A stretch of 64,000 bases of DNA. Source: Alviniconcha marisindica (Eukaryota > Mollusca > Gastropoda > Provannidae). The translations under genes were made by a program, and so were the position numbers. Below, one piece after another: positions 1 to 10,795 of the stretch; the first letter of the stretch is position 1, and each line of letters starts with the position of its first letter. The stretch spans positions 1,297,376-1,361,375 of the forward strand of contig JABMCL010001519.1 of the NCBI GenBank assembly GCA_018857735.1, written 5' to 3'. Below the pieces are notes generated by a model. The model searched no databases. It was not told where the DNA came from and saw nothing but the letters and a program-made list of their open reading frames with translations.

Positions 1-325
1 CTGGTGCCACATGAAACTGCTCAGCATGTTCCGTGTACACCACACAACCATGCACCACATCACATCATGTAATGCAAAGCCACTCAAGTAGGGTGCAGGT
101 GTATTTATCTGTAACCTGCCACCTGCACTTTTGGCAGAAGGACAGGTCTTTTACGTGCTGCTGCAGTAACACAGGGGTGGAACGGATATGGAAATACGAG
201 TCAGCACAGAAAGTTGACCCCGAAGAAGAAAACTGTCCCGCCGCTCATGTCGGGGCTCGAACCTGCGACCTTTTGATCGCAAGTATGGCGTTCTAACCAC
301 TGAGCTATTCCTGTTCCCCAATTAT
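1..325 (-). mobile_element. tRNA-derived SINE, family A (truncated by window edge)
   Basis: On the minus strand it starts with a tRNA-like head (TAGCTCAGTGGTTAGA A box; GGTTCGAGCC B box near 255-265) and continues into a unique body shared with copies at 27676, 33084, 39143, 41386 and 54956. The 3' part is cut by the window start. Confidence 0.8.
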
Positions 326-859
326 CATCCTAATGACCTAAAGGAATTTTTAAGAGCTATGGCTCTGCTGTATTCGAAACTCCCATGTCCTCTAACAGAC
401 TGGTCATCTGCCTGGTCACCGGCTTCGCTGGGCCCATCGCTCTTCTGGCACCGCCAGGAATTAGTCACACTGCTGGCTGCTGATGTCTTCACTGGCAGAC
501 TGATGATTTATTTTGGGGTGGGGTGGGGTGGCGGTGGTGGTGGAGAGACTTGGAGAGAAAGAGAGGGAGGGAGGGAGGGAAGGAGGGGGGAAGAGAGAGA
601 GAGAGAGAGAGGGAGAGGGAAGCAATGGGTTGCAAGATTGTGTGTGTGTTGTGTGTGGGGGGGGGGGGGTGTCGTGTGAGGGTGTGTGTGGATGCAGGGG
701 AGGAATATAATGAGATACTTCATGCATTTTTAAATCAGGCTGTGTACTGTTGCAACGTTTGATGTGTAGCACTTTGAGCTTCACACATGTATAGTCAGAG
801 AGAGATTCGGCGCATTAGAAATGCATTTATTATTCCTGAGAGATTCGCTGGGTTCTCAC
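326..859. other. Intron sequence with GA- and GT-rich low complexity
   Basis: Lies between the SINE and exon 29. Positions 500-700 are GA/GGGT/TG-rich. No exon for the missing C-terminus is visible here. Confidence 0.6.
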
Positions 860-1063
860 CTCCTTGATCTTTTCATCAAAGAGGTCGTTGAGGTCGTAGT
901 GGAAGTTCCAGACTTCAGCCTCCCGCCAGGCGTTGTCTGTGTTGCCAGGATCGTCAATGTAGCCACGGTACAAGATGGATGCTGAGAAGCCTGAGGACGC
1001 CATGTCAATGCGTGTGTCTTGGTACTGCTGCGCCCCTGACATGCGGGCAAACTGGGCAAAGAA
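860..1063 (-). CDS. TRPM2: TRPM2-like exon 29: NUDT9-H C-terminal half (last exon in window)
   Basis: Residues 1596-1663, phase 0 at both ends. YRGYIDDPGNTDNAW is almost identical to human 'YKGYMDDPRNTDNAW'. The exon ends at KIKE with a GTGAGA donor, so at least one more exon lies beyond the low-coordinate edge (the human protein continues with a 'RWQVVD...' segment). A stretch of about 25 residues before the motif is longer than in human TRPM2. Confidence 0.94.
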
Positions 1064-1242
1064 CTGTCAAACAAACAAAGCTGGTCAGTGAGTAACTGGA
1101 ATTTAACTCATTCCAAATGCAGAAGAAGAAAAAAAATGACCCCATGGAATTTTCACCCAGAACACTAATTATGTCTAATTACCACCATATCCGTTGATCT
1201 TCTCTGCCAGCAACCATGCACTGGAGGAACGCATCACTTGAT

Positions 1243-1312
1243 GCAAGTTAAGTAATGATGGTGCTTGACGTCCACAGAAACCATATGGCTTATTAGGGAT
1301 GGGGAAAAGGGG
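1243..1312 (-). mobile_element. Fragment of SINE family B (tail part)
   Basis: 'GGTGCTTGACGTCCACAGAA' and the following 'GGCTTATTAGGGA' match the tail of the family B copies at 41052 and 45013. The tRNA head is missing. Confidence 0.6.
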
Positions 1313-1739
1313 GTTGGGTGCCTATGACCAGCTCGTCCAATGAAGACCGAAGAGACCGTCAGCCACCGCCAGAACAACAACGCTAAGGTGGTGGGGACCC
1401 CGCCAGTGCCAAGCAATTTGTGTCTACTGCACAAAGCACAATACAGAAATTAGCCAGAGGATGCTAATTGCTATTTCAACACTGTTCTGATCGACTCAAA
1501 GATACAGTGTTTAGATTTGACTCAAACTTTTTGTAAATGGCAAATTCGCTGAATGTGTTGAATGTTGAATATGTTGAATATGACGATTTTCTTGCGTTTG
1601 ACGCTTATGTCCGTCATGTTTTGTTCATGTACTATGACACCAACAAAATTTGCAACTTATATTTGGCAGTGCCTTATTTGTGGATTTTTGTTGTTGTTGC
1701 TTTAGAGCCAAATTTGGGGGGCTGTGCATTACATCTAAA

Positions 1740-2250
1740 CACGCCTTGCCCAGAAATCATGCAACTTTACAATTAACCACCACTCAACTTCAAAGGTTTT
1801 ATGACAGCAAAACAGAAATCCATTTGATACGAGTAACAAACAACAACAGCAACGTAACTATACCTTGCCCAGAAATTATGGTTCTTTACATTTAACTGAT
1901 TAACAGCAACTCAACTTTAAAGGTTTTACAACAACAAAACAAAACTCTATCCAATCACAACTCTCCACAAATTATGGTTCTTCACATTAAACAGCAACTC
2001 AGCTTTACAGGTTTTACGACAGCAAAATAAAAATCTATCCGATCACAAGTGAAACAGCTGCCGTCGTGTGCAGGCGTTATTGTATTTGGCAGTGCTTTAT
2101 CTGTAGAATTGTTTTCACCTCTGAGCCAAATGTAAGGGTCCTTGCGGTCCAGAAATTATGGTACTTCTCATTTAACAGCAACCCAGCTTCAAAGGTTTTG
2201 CGACAGCAAAACAAGACTCCATCAGATCACAAGCAAACAACTGTCATGTG
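1740..2250. repeat. Imperfect tandem repeat (about 4 units, ~105-180 bp)
   Basis: Each unit has the order 'CCAGAAATTATGGTTCTTCA', 'AACAGCAACTCA', 'AAAGGTTTTACGACAGCAAA' and 'TCTATCCGATCACAA'. Spacing varies. Intronic, no coding signal. Confidence 0.65.
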
Positions 2251-2660
2251 CAGGCTTGACACAGGGGAAGGGGAAGAAGAAAAAGAAGGTAAAAAATCTG
2301 AACCCCTTCGCTGCCACAGCCTGTAAAATTTCCAGGCTGAAAGATGCATGGACAAGCCCGCAAACAGTATATTTTCCGGTCCTATAACATCTACTTTCAA
2401 TGTTTTGTGTTTTCATGATTATCCTTTTACATGCTAGCGGAAAAAGAAAAAAAAGAAAAAAGGCTTAAGAGTTTGAAATTTTGCACTATTATTGGTCATT
2501 TTCAAGTGACATCAAGGCAGTGAAGGGGTTAATGCTGACTGCTAGCATTTTGAAACAAGACCCAAACTCACAAAAGGTTAAACAGATTCTTCACACTTCG
2601 GCACCAACAACCCAAACAGGATAAGCAGACAATTTTCATTTTTTCATACATCAACATTTG

Positions 2661-2663
<3 letters not shown>

Positions 2664-2713
<50 letters not shown>

Positions 2714-2762
2714 ATGTGTGTGTATGTGTGTGTGTGCATGCATGTGTGTGTGTGTGTGTGTG
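2664..2762. repeat. (TG)n microsatellite
   Basis: About 100 bp of nearly pure TG with a few A, C and CATG interruptions, inside intron 28. Confidence 0.95.
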
Positions 2763-3162
2763 TTCTTTCTGTTATGATTATTTGTAACTCTGCATATATT
2801 TTTACATTTACCTGCTATGTATAGTTGCACTTTTGGGAAGGGGTGTTTGTATTTTTTGGTATGAGTGTCCTTTGGTAGTTTTTAGCTTGCGAGAGCTTAC
2901 ATGTATGCACCGTGTGTATCTGGCGCTGTGAACATGCAAGGTTAATGTGTGGAAGTTTTTTAAGTGTTTCATTCCTTCATTTAAATTTTCATTCATTCAT
3001 TCATTCAAAACCCGTCAGTCTGCTGCTTCGAGAAAAGGGGGTTGCTAGAAAAATGTGTTCTGTGATGTCCCATTAAAATCAGCGTTCTTTTTAACCCTTT
3101 GTGCGTCTAGATCTAAAAAACAAAGGAAAACCAGGTGGCTCTACTTCAGGTTTGACACTCAC

Positions 3163-3282
3163 ACTGATCATGTCCTCCTGGTCCAGTTTCAAGCTGCCCT
3201 CCACCTCCTCCTCCAGGAAGACGCTGGTGAGGAACTCCTCGCACATCACGCTGTAGGACGTCGACTTGCCGTACACGTTGCC
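3163..3282 (-). CDS. TRPM2: TRPM2-like exon 28: degenerate Nudix box
   Basis: Residues 1556-1595, phase 0 at both ends. Joined to exon 27 it gives LPGGNVYGKSTSYSVM followed by CEEFLTS. Against the Nudix consensus GX5EX7REUXEEXGU, the first Glu is Ser and the Arg is Glu. The catalytic Glu of RE is kept (E1571), but the terminal EE pair is T1574-S1575. Hydrolysis would be expected to be weak or absent, as for human TRPM2, whose box is also degenerate but at different positions. Confidence 0.9.
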
Positions 3283-3619
3283 CTGGAAACACCCACCACG
3301 GAATCAGTCATCTCATCCTCACAAAAAACAACTTTTTGCGCATCTCATTGCATGCGGTTACAGAAGTATATATATATTGTTATCTCATCTTCACGGGAGA
3401 CTGGAATGTTTTGCGTATTCTCCTGTATGCGGCTGTCTTGCTGTACACATCACTGTCCTAAAAACGCTGAACACAGAATCAGTTATCCAATCTTCACGGA
3501 GGACCGGAACTCCTCGCAGATCATGCGGAAGGTGCAACCCACCCGTTATGTTGAACAGCACTCACTAGAGCACCAGCTCACGCACAAACTATCAGCTATG
3601 CTGAAGAACACCAGTGAAC

Positions 3620-3961
3620 ATCACCTCTTACATTGCTCCAACACTCTGGAATGCACTTCCAAAAGAAATCAGATTCTTTCGGGCAGCCTCTTCCTTTAAA
3701 TCAGCACTTAAAACTCACGTTTTGTCAACTTCATACTGATTGGGGTGTGTGTGTGTGTGTGCAGGTGTGTGTGTCAGTGTGTGTGTGTGTGTGTGTGTGT
3801 GCATGTGTATGTGTGTGTATGTGTGAGTGTGTGGGGCGTGCATGTGTGTGTGTGTATGTGTGAGTGAGTGGGGCGTGCATGTGTGTGTGTGTGTGTGTAT
3901 GTGTGAGTGAGTGGGGCGTGCATGTGTGTGTGTGTGTGTGTGTATGTGTGGGGCGTGCACC

Positions 3962-3992
<31 letters not shown>

Positions 3993-4195
3993 ATGTGTGA
4001 GTGAGTGGGGCGTGCATGTGTGTGTGTGTGCATGTGTGCGTGTGTGTGATGAGGAACAGGTTATATCAGCACGACTCAACGCATCTGTGGCGCTTGTGTA
4101 TTGTGGCCCTGAAAATGCTGTTAACAACTGTAATGCGCTATGAGCTCCTGTGAGAAAGAGCGCTTTATAAATGTAAGTTGTTATTATCATTATTA
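3620..4195 (+). mobile_element. LINE 3' fragment: RT C-terminal tail plus TG-rich 3' end
   Basis: 3635-3739 reads APTLWNALPKEIRFFRAASS then FKSALKTHVLSTSY and a stop, the typical C-terminus of CR1/jockey-type non-LTR reverse transcriptases. It is followed by a TG-rich tract with ~60-bp repeats (3747-4050) and a 'GCGCTTTATAAATGTAAGTT' tail with TTATTA repeats. Confidence 0.75.
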
Positions 4196-4252
4196 CAAAC
4201 TATCACCTGCGTTGAAAGACCACACTGACGGGATGGCAGCCCGCCCACTTAC

Positions 4253-4460
4253 CCCAGGCAGAGTGAGCTCCCCTGTGTCCGACCGGGTCACAATGATGCA
4301 CTCAAGCACCCGTTTTCCGTCCACTGTCATGTGATCCATGGGAAAGCCCAGGGGAGAGTACTTCCTTCTCCAGCGCGTCACCACAGCGGCGATTCTGTGG
4401 TTGGGTCCAAAGCGCCACAACTTGCCCCGCCCACGCAGCCCCGTCCTGCCGAGAGGGTTC
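4253..4460 (-). CDS. TRPM2: TRPM2-like exon 27: NUDT9-H core with GRTGLRGRG and FGPNH
   Basis: Residues 1487-1555. NPLGRTGLRGRGKLWRFGPN and VTRWRR are near-identical to human TRPM2 and NUDT9 and make the Nudix assignment secure. ECIIVTRSDTGELTLPG leads into the Nudix box. The first ~75 nt of this exon with its acceptor have been copied about 20 times into the upstream intron (4461-6580), so real and decoy acceptors are hard to tell apart locally. Only this copy continues into VTRWRR and has a usable donor (GTAAGT). Confidence 0.95.
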
Positions 4461-6580
4461 CTGAAACCAATGACAAGAAGCCAAGGTTTAAAAACTGAAG
4501 CTATTCTGTGGTTTGGTCCAAAGCGCCACAGACTGCCTTGCTTACACAGCTCAGAGGGTTCCTGAAACCAATGACAAGAAGCCAAGGTTTAAAAACTGAA
4601 GCTATTCTGTGGTTTGGTCCGAAGCGCCACAGACTGCCTTGCTTACACAGCTCAGAGGGTTCCTGAAAAACCCACGGCAAGAGGCCCAAGGTTTAAAAAT
4701 GGAAACTATTCTCCGGTTTGGTCCAAGCGCCACAGACTGCCTTGCTTACACAGCTCAGAGGGTTCCTGAAAAACCCACGGCAAGAGGCCCAAGGTTTAAA
4801 AATGGAAACTATTCTCCGGTTGGGTCCAAGGCGCCACAGTCTGTCCCACCCATGCAGCCAGGAGGGTTCCTGAAACTAACAGCAAGCGGCCCAAGGCTTA
4901 AAAAGGGAAACTATTCTCTGCTTGGGTCCAAGGCGCCACAGTCTGCCCCACCCATGCAGGCAGGAGGGTTCCTGAAACTAACAGCAAGCGGCCCAAGGCT
5001 TAAAAAGGGAAACTATTCTCTGCTTGGGTCCAAGGCGCCACAGTCTGCCCCACCCATGCAGGCAGGAGGGTTCCTGAAACTAACAGCAAGCGGCCCAAGG
5101 CTTAAAAAGGGAAACTATTCTCTGCTTGGGTCCAAGGCGCCACAGTCTGCCCCACCCATGCAGCCAGGAGGGTTCCTGAAACTAACAGCAAGCGGCCCAA
5201 GGCTTAAAAAGGGAAACTATTCTCTGCTTGGGTCCAAGGCGCCACAGTCTGCCCCACCCATGCAGCCAGGAGGGTTCCTGAAACTAACAGCAAGCGGCCC
5301 AAGGCTTAAAAAGGGAAACTATTCTCTGCTTGGGTCCAAGGCGCCACAGTCTGCCCCACCCATGCAGGCAGGAGGGTTCCTGAACAGGGGAACTAATAGC
5401 AAGAGGCCCAAGGCTTTGAAACCTCAGCTATTCTGTGGTTGGGTCCAGTGCACCACAACTTGTTGCACCCGCATATCCCAGAGAGTTCCTGAAACCCACA
5501 GCAAGAGGCCCAGGGCTTAGAAACTGCAGCTATTCTGTGGTTGGGTCCAAAGCGCCACAACATGCCTCGCCCGCAGCAGCCCAGCCCTGCCCATGAAACC
5601 CAAGGCAAGAGGTTAAGATTTAGAAACCGACGCAATACTGTGGTTGGGTCCAAAGCGCCACACCATGCCTCGCCCGCGCAGCCCAGCCCTGCCCATGAAA
5701 CCCAAGGCAAGAGGTTATGGTTTAGAAACCGAAGCTATTGTGCAGCTGGGCCCAAGGCCCCACAGTCTGCCCCGCCGCGCAGCCCAGACAGTTCCTGAAA
5801 CCCACGGCAAGAGGTTAAGGTTTAGGAACTTCAGCTATTCTCTGGTTGGGTCCAAGGCAGCACAGTCTGTCCCACCCATGCAGCCAGGAGGGTTCCTGAA
5901 ACTAACAGCAAGCGGCCCAAGGCTTAAAAAGGGAAACTATTCTCTGCTTGGGTCCAAGGCGCCACAGTCTGCCCCACCCATGCAGGCAGGAGGGTTCCTG
6001 AACCAGAGGGAACTAGCATGCAAGAGGTCCCAAGGCATTTGAAACCGCAAGCTAATATCTGTGGTTGGGTCCAAGTGCACCATGCACACTTGTTAAAAAG
6101 CTACTCGCTGGGCCAAGCGCCACATCTGCCCACAGCAGCAGTTCCTGAAACCCACGCAAGAAAAGGTTTCCCAAGGATTAGAAACCGAAGGAATTCAGCT
6201 ATTCTCTGTTGGGTCCAAGGCGCACAGTCTGCCCACCCAGCAGCCAGGAGGGTTCCTGAAACTAACAGCAAGCGGCCCAAGGCTTAAAAAGGGAAACTAT
6301 TCTCTGCTTGGGTCCAAGGCGCCAGTTGCCCCACCCATGCAGGCAGGAGGGTTCCTCAACGAAACTAACAGCAAGAGGCTTTGAAACCTCAGCTATTCTG
6401 TAGTTGGGTCCAGTGCACCACAACTTGTTGCACCCGCATATCCCACAGGGTTCCCGAAACCCACTGCAAGTGGTTAAGGTTTAGAAACCGAAGGAATTCC
6501 TTTGTTGGGTCCAAAGCGCCACAACTTGCCTCGCCCGCGCAGTTCAGCCCTGCCCATGAAACCCAAGGCAAGAGGTTAAG
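4461..6580 (-). repeat. Minisatellite built from exon 27 edge (~20 units, ~100-118 bp)
   Basis: Each unit, read on the minus strand, consists of a short intron piece ending TTTCAG followed by a decayed copy of the first ~75 nt of exon 27 (GRTGL...KLWRFGPNHRIA). Units near the exon are ~102 bp (34 codons) and the nearest is in frame with the exon. Units at 4860-5390 are almost identical to each other, suggesting recent homogenisation. No unit reaches VTRWRR. This is a source of about 20 decoy acceptors. Confidence 0.88.
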
Positions 6581-6639
6581 TACCTAAAATAATAATATGT
6601 ACTTACATCATATAAGCGAGCATGATACCTTACCAAAAG

Positions 6640-6678
6640 ACAACTGTACAGAAAGTACCAACAAACAAAAATGCACTA

Positions 6679-6717
<39 letters not shown>

Positions 6718-6890
6718 CCACTCCCACATACACACACACAATGACTGTAGCAGCAACAGGGCACTGATATAAGTTAGGATGGAAATACTGTGAGAAGAGG
6801 AAGGTTTTCAGTTTGGCTTCAAAAGATGACAGGGTTGAGCAGTGTCTAACTCTAAGGTCTTGTGGGAGTGAATTGTCAAAAAAAAGCCAT
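6640..6890 (-). mobile_element. LINE RT C-terminal tail fragment
   Basis: On the minus strand it reads NSLPQDLRVRHCSTLSSFEA then KLKTFLFSQYFHPN, followed by a (CA)n tract (6684-6742). Same family as the copy at 12456-12569. Confidence 0.7.
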
Positions 6891-7025
6891 CGTGCGGTTG
6901 AGCCCAAGGCCCCACAGTTTGCGCCAGCCACGTGGCCCAGACGGTTCCTGAGGCCCACGGCAAGAGGCTGAGGTTTACAAATGCAAGCCATTCTGTGGCT
7001 GGGTCCAAAGCGCCACATCTGCAAT
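6890..7025 (-). repeat. Outlying exon-27-like unit
   Basis: A diverged copy of the 4461-6580 unit, separated from the array by a LINE tail: it keeps the LWRFGP-coding sequence ('GGGTCCAAAGCGCCACA' on plus) and a 'GGTTCCTGAGG' acceptor region. The LINE may have inserted into the array. Confidence 0.7.
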
Positions 7026-7099
7026 CTCCGCTGGGTTGTCCTGGCAGTACTGATACAAAGAAAACGCTTACTTGTGTAGAGTTCTGACCTCCTCAGGGC

Positions 7100-8655
7100 A
7101 CAGCAGTGTGGATGTACAAAACATTTGCACCTGAACAGCTTACGGTGTGGACACACAAAACACACCTGGTGTGGACACACAAAACATTTGCACCTGAACA
7201 GCTTACGGGTCTGACACAAAACACACTGGTGTGGACACACAAAACATTTGCACCTGAACAGCTTACGGTGTGACACAAAACACACTTGGTGTGGACACAC
7301 AAAACATTTGCACCTGAACAGCTTACGGTGTGGACACACAAACAACACACTTGGTGTGGACACACAAAACATTTGCACCTGAACAGCTTACGGTGTGGAC
7401 ACACAAAACACACTTGGTGTGGACACACAAAACATTTGCACCTGAACAGCTTACGTGTGACCAACCTGGTGTGGACACACAAAACTGACTGACAGCTTGG
7501 TGTGGACACAGAACACAAAAACATTTGCACCTGAACAGCTTACGGTGTGGACACACAAAACACACTTGGTGTGGACACACAAAACATTTGCACCTGAACA
7601 GACTATGGTGTGGACACACAAAACACACTTGGTGTGGACACACAAAACATTTGCACCTGAACAGCTTCGTGTGACACACAAAACACACTTGGTGTGGACA
7701 CACAAAACATTTGCACCTGAACAGCACGGTGTGGACACACAAAACACACTGGTGTGGACACACAAAACACACCTGGTGTGGACACACAAAACACACTTGG
7801 TGTGGACACACAAAACATTTGCACCTGAACAGCTTACGGTGTGGACACACAAAACATTTGCACCTGAACAGCTTACGGTGTGGACACACAAAACACACTT
7901 GGTGTGGACACACAAAACATTTGCACCTGAACAGCTTACGGTGTGGACACACAAAACACACTTGGTGTGGACACACAAAACATTTGCACCTGAACAGCTT
8001 ACGGTGTGGACACACAAAACACACCTGGTGTGGACACACAAACATTTGCACCTGAACATACATGGTGTGGACACACAAAACACACCTGAACACACTTGGT
8101 GTGGACACACAAAACATTTGCATCTGAACAGACATGGTGTGGACACACAAAACACTCACACCTAAACACAGTGTGGACATACAAAACACACCTGAACACA
8201 GTGTGGACACACAAAACACTCACACCTGAACACAGTGTGGACACTCAAAACACTCACACCTGAACACAGTGTGGACACACAAAACACTCACACCTGAACA
8301 CAGTGTGGACACACAAAACACTCACACCTGAACACAGTGTGGACACTCAAAACACTCACACCTGAACACAGTGTGGACACACAAAACACTCACACCTGAA
8401 CACAGTGTGGACACTCAAAACACTCACACCTGAACAGACATGGTGTGGACACACAAAACACTCACACCTGAACACAGTGAGGACACAAAAAACACTCGCA
8501 TATGAACAGAAATGGTGTGGACACACAAAATATTTGCACCTGAACAGACATGATGTGGACACACAAAACACTCACACCTGAACACAGTGTGGACACTCAA
8601 AACACTCGCACCTGAACAGTGGACATACAAAACATTTGCACCTGAACAGAACAAA
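7100..8655. repeat. Tandem array of 'GTGTGGACACACAAAAC' units
   Basis: Two intermixed unit types: ~58-60 bp ('TTGCACCTGAACAGCTTACG' plus two GTGGACACACAAAA cores) in 7100-8100 and ~30 bp ('GTGTGGACACACAAAACACT' plus 'CACACCTGAACACA') in 8160-8640. They give long cysteine-rich open frames on the minus strand, an artefact of the repeat. Confidence 0.9.
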
Positions 8656-8712
8656 GGGGTTTAATTAGCACCTGAAAAACATCACACGAACACAGCAACT
8701 GAGACCTGAATT
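8652..8712. mobile_element. Diverged single arm of the 35001-type MITE
   Basis: 'GGGGTTTAATTAGCACCTGA', then 'ACACGAACACAGCAACTGAG' and 'ACCTGAA', parallels the left arm at 35001-35064 in order and spacing. No partner arm found. Confidence 0.4.
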
Positions 8713-8909
8713 ACCTAAAGTAATTCTCAGTCGCATGCGACTGCCTACAAGGTGCATAAACTCTGCCAAAGATAGTTACATCCTCAAAGCAGAAACGCAA
8801 TTATATTACACAACCAGGACAGAAACATCAAAGCAGAAGCACAATTATATTACACAACCAGGACAGAAACATACAATCATATCTAACTCACACCCACAAA
8901 ACTACTCAC

Positions 8910-9113
8910 ATGGGGATACCCAGGGTGTCCAGTTTATATCGAAGCGGCTGGCTATCGACAGAGATCCATGATGTTCGGTCGAGCTCCACGTGGATGCCAT
9001 CAATGATGTTAGACATGACCATGTTGTACATCGGTGTGAATTCCGGCAAGGGAGGCAACTCCTCCAGCTCCTCAGCGCTCAGCCCTTGGCGTCGGTTTTG
9101 TTCCTCCAAAATT
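8910..9113 (-). CDS. TRPM2: TRPM2-like exon 26: NUDT9-H cap region
   Basis: Residues 1419-1485 with split codons. It contains an acidic helix (LSAEELEELPPLPEF), then YNMVMSNIIDGIHVELDRTSW and LRYKLDTLGIP. This corresponds to human 'IQYNVVDGLRDRRSFHGPYTVQAGLP'. The last two bases AT join G of exon 27 to form the Met of PMNPLGRTG. Confidence 0.9.
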
Positions 9114-9244
9114 CTGCAAAACAGGATGCAACAAAAGTGTTGAATTCTCAGTCTTTGGTGCTTGCGAGTGTCCAAGTTACAACAGTGTTCGTGCGTCTTC
9201 TTATGTTAGTGCCCAGATAGCTGGTACGTTCACGCCTCAAACAG

Positions 9245-9400
9245 TCTGATTTCTTCTGCCAAATCTCAGGTCTCATAATCAGTTTTTTTCTGCCAAATCT
9301 CAGGTCTCATAATCAGTTTTTTTCTGCCAAATCTCAGGTCTCGTAATCTCATAAACAGGTTTCTTCTGCCAAATCTCAGGTCTCGTAATCTCACAAAACA
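9245..9400. repeat. Short tandem repeat, 4 units of ~35-44 bp
   Basis: Unit 'TTCTGCCAAATCTCAGGTCT' followed by 'CATAATCAGTTTTTT'. Directly upstream of exon 26 in its intron. Confidence 0.8.
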
Positions 9401-9631
9401 GGCACTTTTAGCACCACGCTGGCAAAATAAACTGCAACAATCCAGTCATTTATTTTTTTATTTTTTAATAACTCGTAAACTCCAGTTACGTGAGGAAAAA
9501 GATGGGATGCACACCCATCACGTAAAGCATGATGGTACTGAAATGATGGTATTTAAGGAAAATGCACCCTGTTGGAAGGACATTCTCTAATATGACCAGT
9601 GTGTGTGCAAGAGATCCAGAGACAGTTGGGT

Positions 9632-9656
9632 GGGGGGGGGGGGGGGGGGGGGGGGG
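9632..9656. repeat. Poly-G tract (~25 G)
   Basis: An uninterrupted G run followed by a G-rich stretch. Such runs recur in the window (20485 C run, 24181 C run, 39098 G run, 56397 C run). Potential G-quadruplex and sequencing-error hotspot. Confidence 0.9.
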
Positions 9657-9719
9657 AGGGGGAACAGGGAGGACAGGGGCTGGAGGGAGTGTGAAGGATC
9701 TCAACAAGGGCTACTGAAG

Positions 9720-10075
9720 GGGAATTAGATTATTACTGATATGACGTAACAACTTTAGATTATTATCGATTAGTTACTGATGTGATGTAACAATGTTAGA
9801 TTATTACTGACGTGACGTAACAACGTTAGATTATTACTGATTACTGATGTGACGTAACAACGTTAACGTTAGATTATTACTGATGTGACGTAACAACGTT
9901 AGATTATTACAGATTACTGATGTGACGTAACCACGTTAGATTATGACTGATTTATGATGTGACGTAACAACGTTAGATTATTACGGATTACTGATGTGAT
10001 GTAACAACATTAGATTGTTACTGATGTGACGTAACAACGTTAGATTATTACTTATTACTGATGTGATATAACAAC
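9720..10075. repeat. Tandem array 'GATGTGACGTAACAACGTTA'
   Basis: About 10 units of 26-43 bp combining 'GATTATTACTGATTACTGAT' with 'GTGACGTAACAACGTTA'. Each unit carries TGACGTAA, a CRE/ATF-like octamer (one base off TGACGTCA). Confidence 0.85.
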
Positions 10076-10247
10076 TGTTTCCACTACCCTGTCTAAGCAC
10101 AAGTTTGTCTCACGACACAAATTAATGCATTTTTCTGTATTCTGTACGTGGAAGTGGCTGCGCACGCTGCCTTAATCTCACCCAGCGCTGGGTGAACCCC
10201 AGGGTTTTCAGCCGAAGAACGCTAACAAGCCAGCAAACAACACTTAC

Positions 10248-10342
10248 TCCAGAACATCTGGATCCACGAAGATCCTGTACTCCTCGTTGAAGAAGCTGAC
10301 TGGGCGTGTGTAGACACTGGGATCGTACGTGTCGTACGGAAC
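10248..10342 (-). CDS. TRPM2: TRPM2-like exon 25: NUDT9-H N-terminal segment
   Basis: Residues 1387-1417 plus two bases. VPYDTYDPSVYTRP matches 'TEFLIYDPPFYTAE' of human TRPM2. In solved structures this part of NUDT9-H packs against the Nudix core and contributes to ligand binding. Confidence 0.9.
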
Positions 10343-10554
10343 CTGCAAACATTTCACCCCCAGTTACCCTGTTACCAAGCACTCACAAACAGAAAGGCCA
10401 CCTCACTCTTTAAAAAATAAATAAATTATGCAGTGAGAGATCAGAAGGAGGATAACTGATGATGCTACGGAGGTCCGTTTTGGTTTGAGACTATTTGACA
10501 GGGCCATGGACCATGCAGCTTCCAGTCATAATTATCCCGGTGTTAACCAGGCCT

Positions 10555-10795
10555 GGGAACTGCGGCACCTGCAGCGTTGGTCAAGTCATTAGAGCAGCAC
10601 TCTCAAAGACGCATCCGTGAAGTGGATGAAGCTCGGCTTTGTGGTCCTAGCGCCTTCCCACTGGGCCCATAGCACTCCAAGCTCTGGGTCGGAGCCAGTC
10701 AGGGCTGAAAAAAATCCTGCACGATTCTGATGGGATTCGAACCCAAGACATGACCCGCGGTCTCAAGCGCTAACCGTTATTACATGGGAGCCAGT
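10555..10795 (-). mobile_element. tRNA-derived SINE, family D
   Basis: The minus strand shows GGTTAGCGCTTGAGACCGCG and a GGTTCGAATCCCATC B box (10733-10747 on plus), followed by a body with no match elsewhere in the window. tRNA-like head, so probably a SINE. Confidence 0.6.

Noticed and set aside
33..296. Possible tRNA genes at 255-320, 28080-28140, 39570-39640, 41760-41838, 55240-55325 and the family B heads
   Set aside because: A and B boxes are present but heads are mismatched, lack a proper acceptor stem end, and are followed by conserved SINE bodies. tRNA-derived SINEs, not tRNA genes.
4609..5520. 303-codon plus-strand open frame with ~34-residue repeats
   Set aside because: It is the exon-27-derived tandem array read on the opposite strand. 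The unit length divides by three, so stops are absent by chance; no domain, and no start context beyond the repeat.
7323..8219. Cysteine/histidine-rich minus-strand frame resembling zinc fingers (FVCPHQVC...)
   Set aside because: The Cys-His spacing comes from the 'GTGTGGACACACAAAAC' tandem unit, and other frames of the same array are also open.
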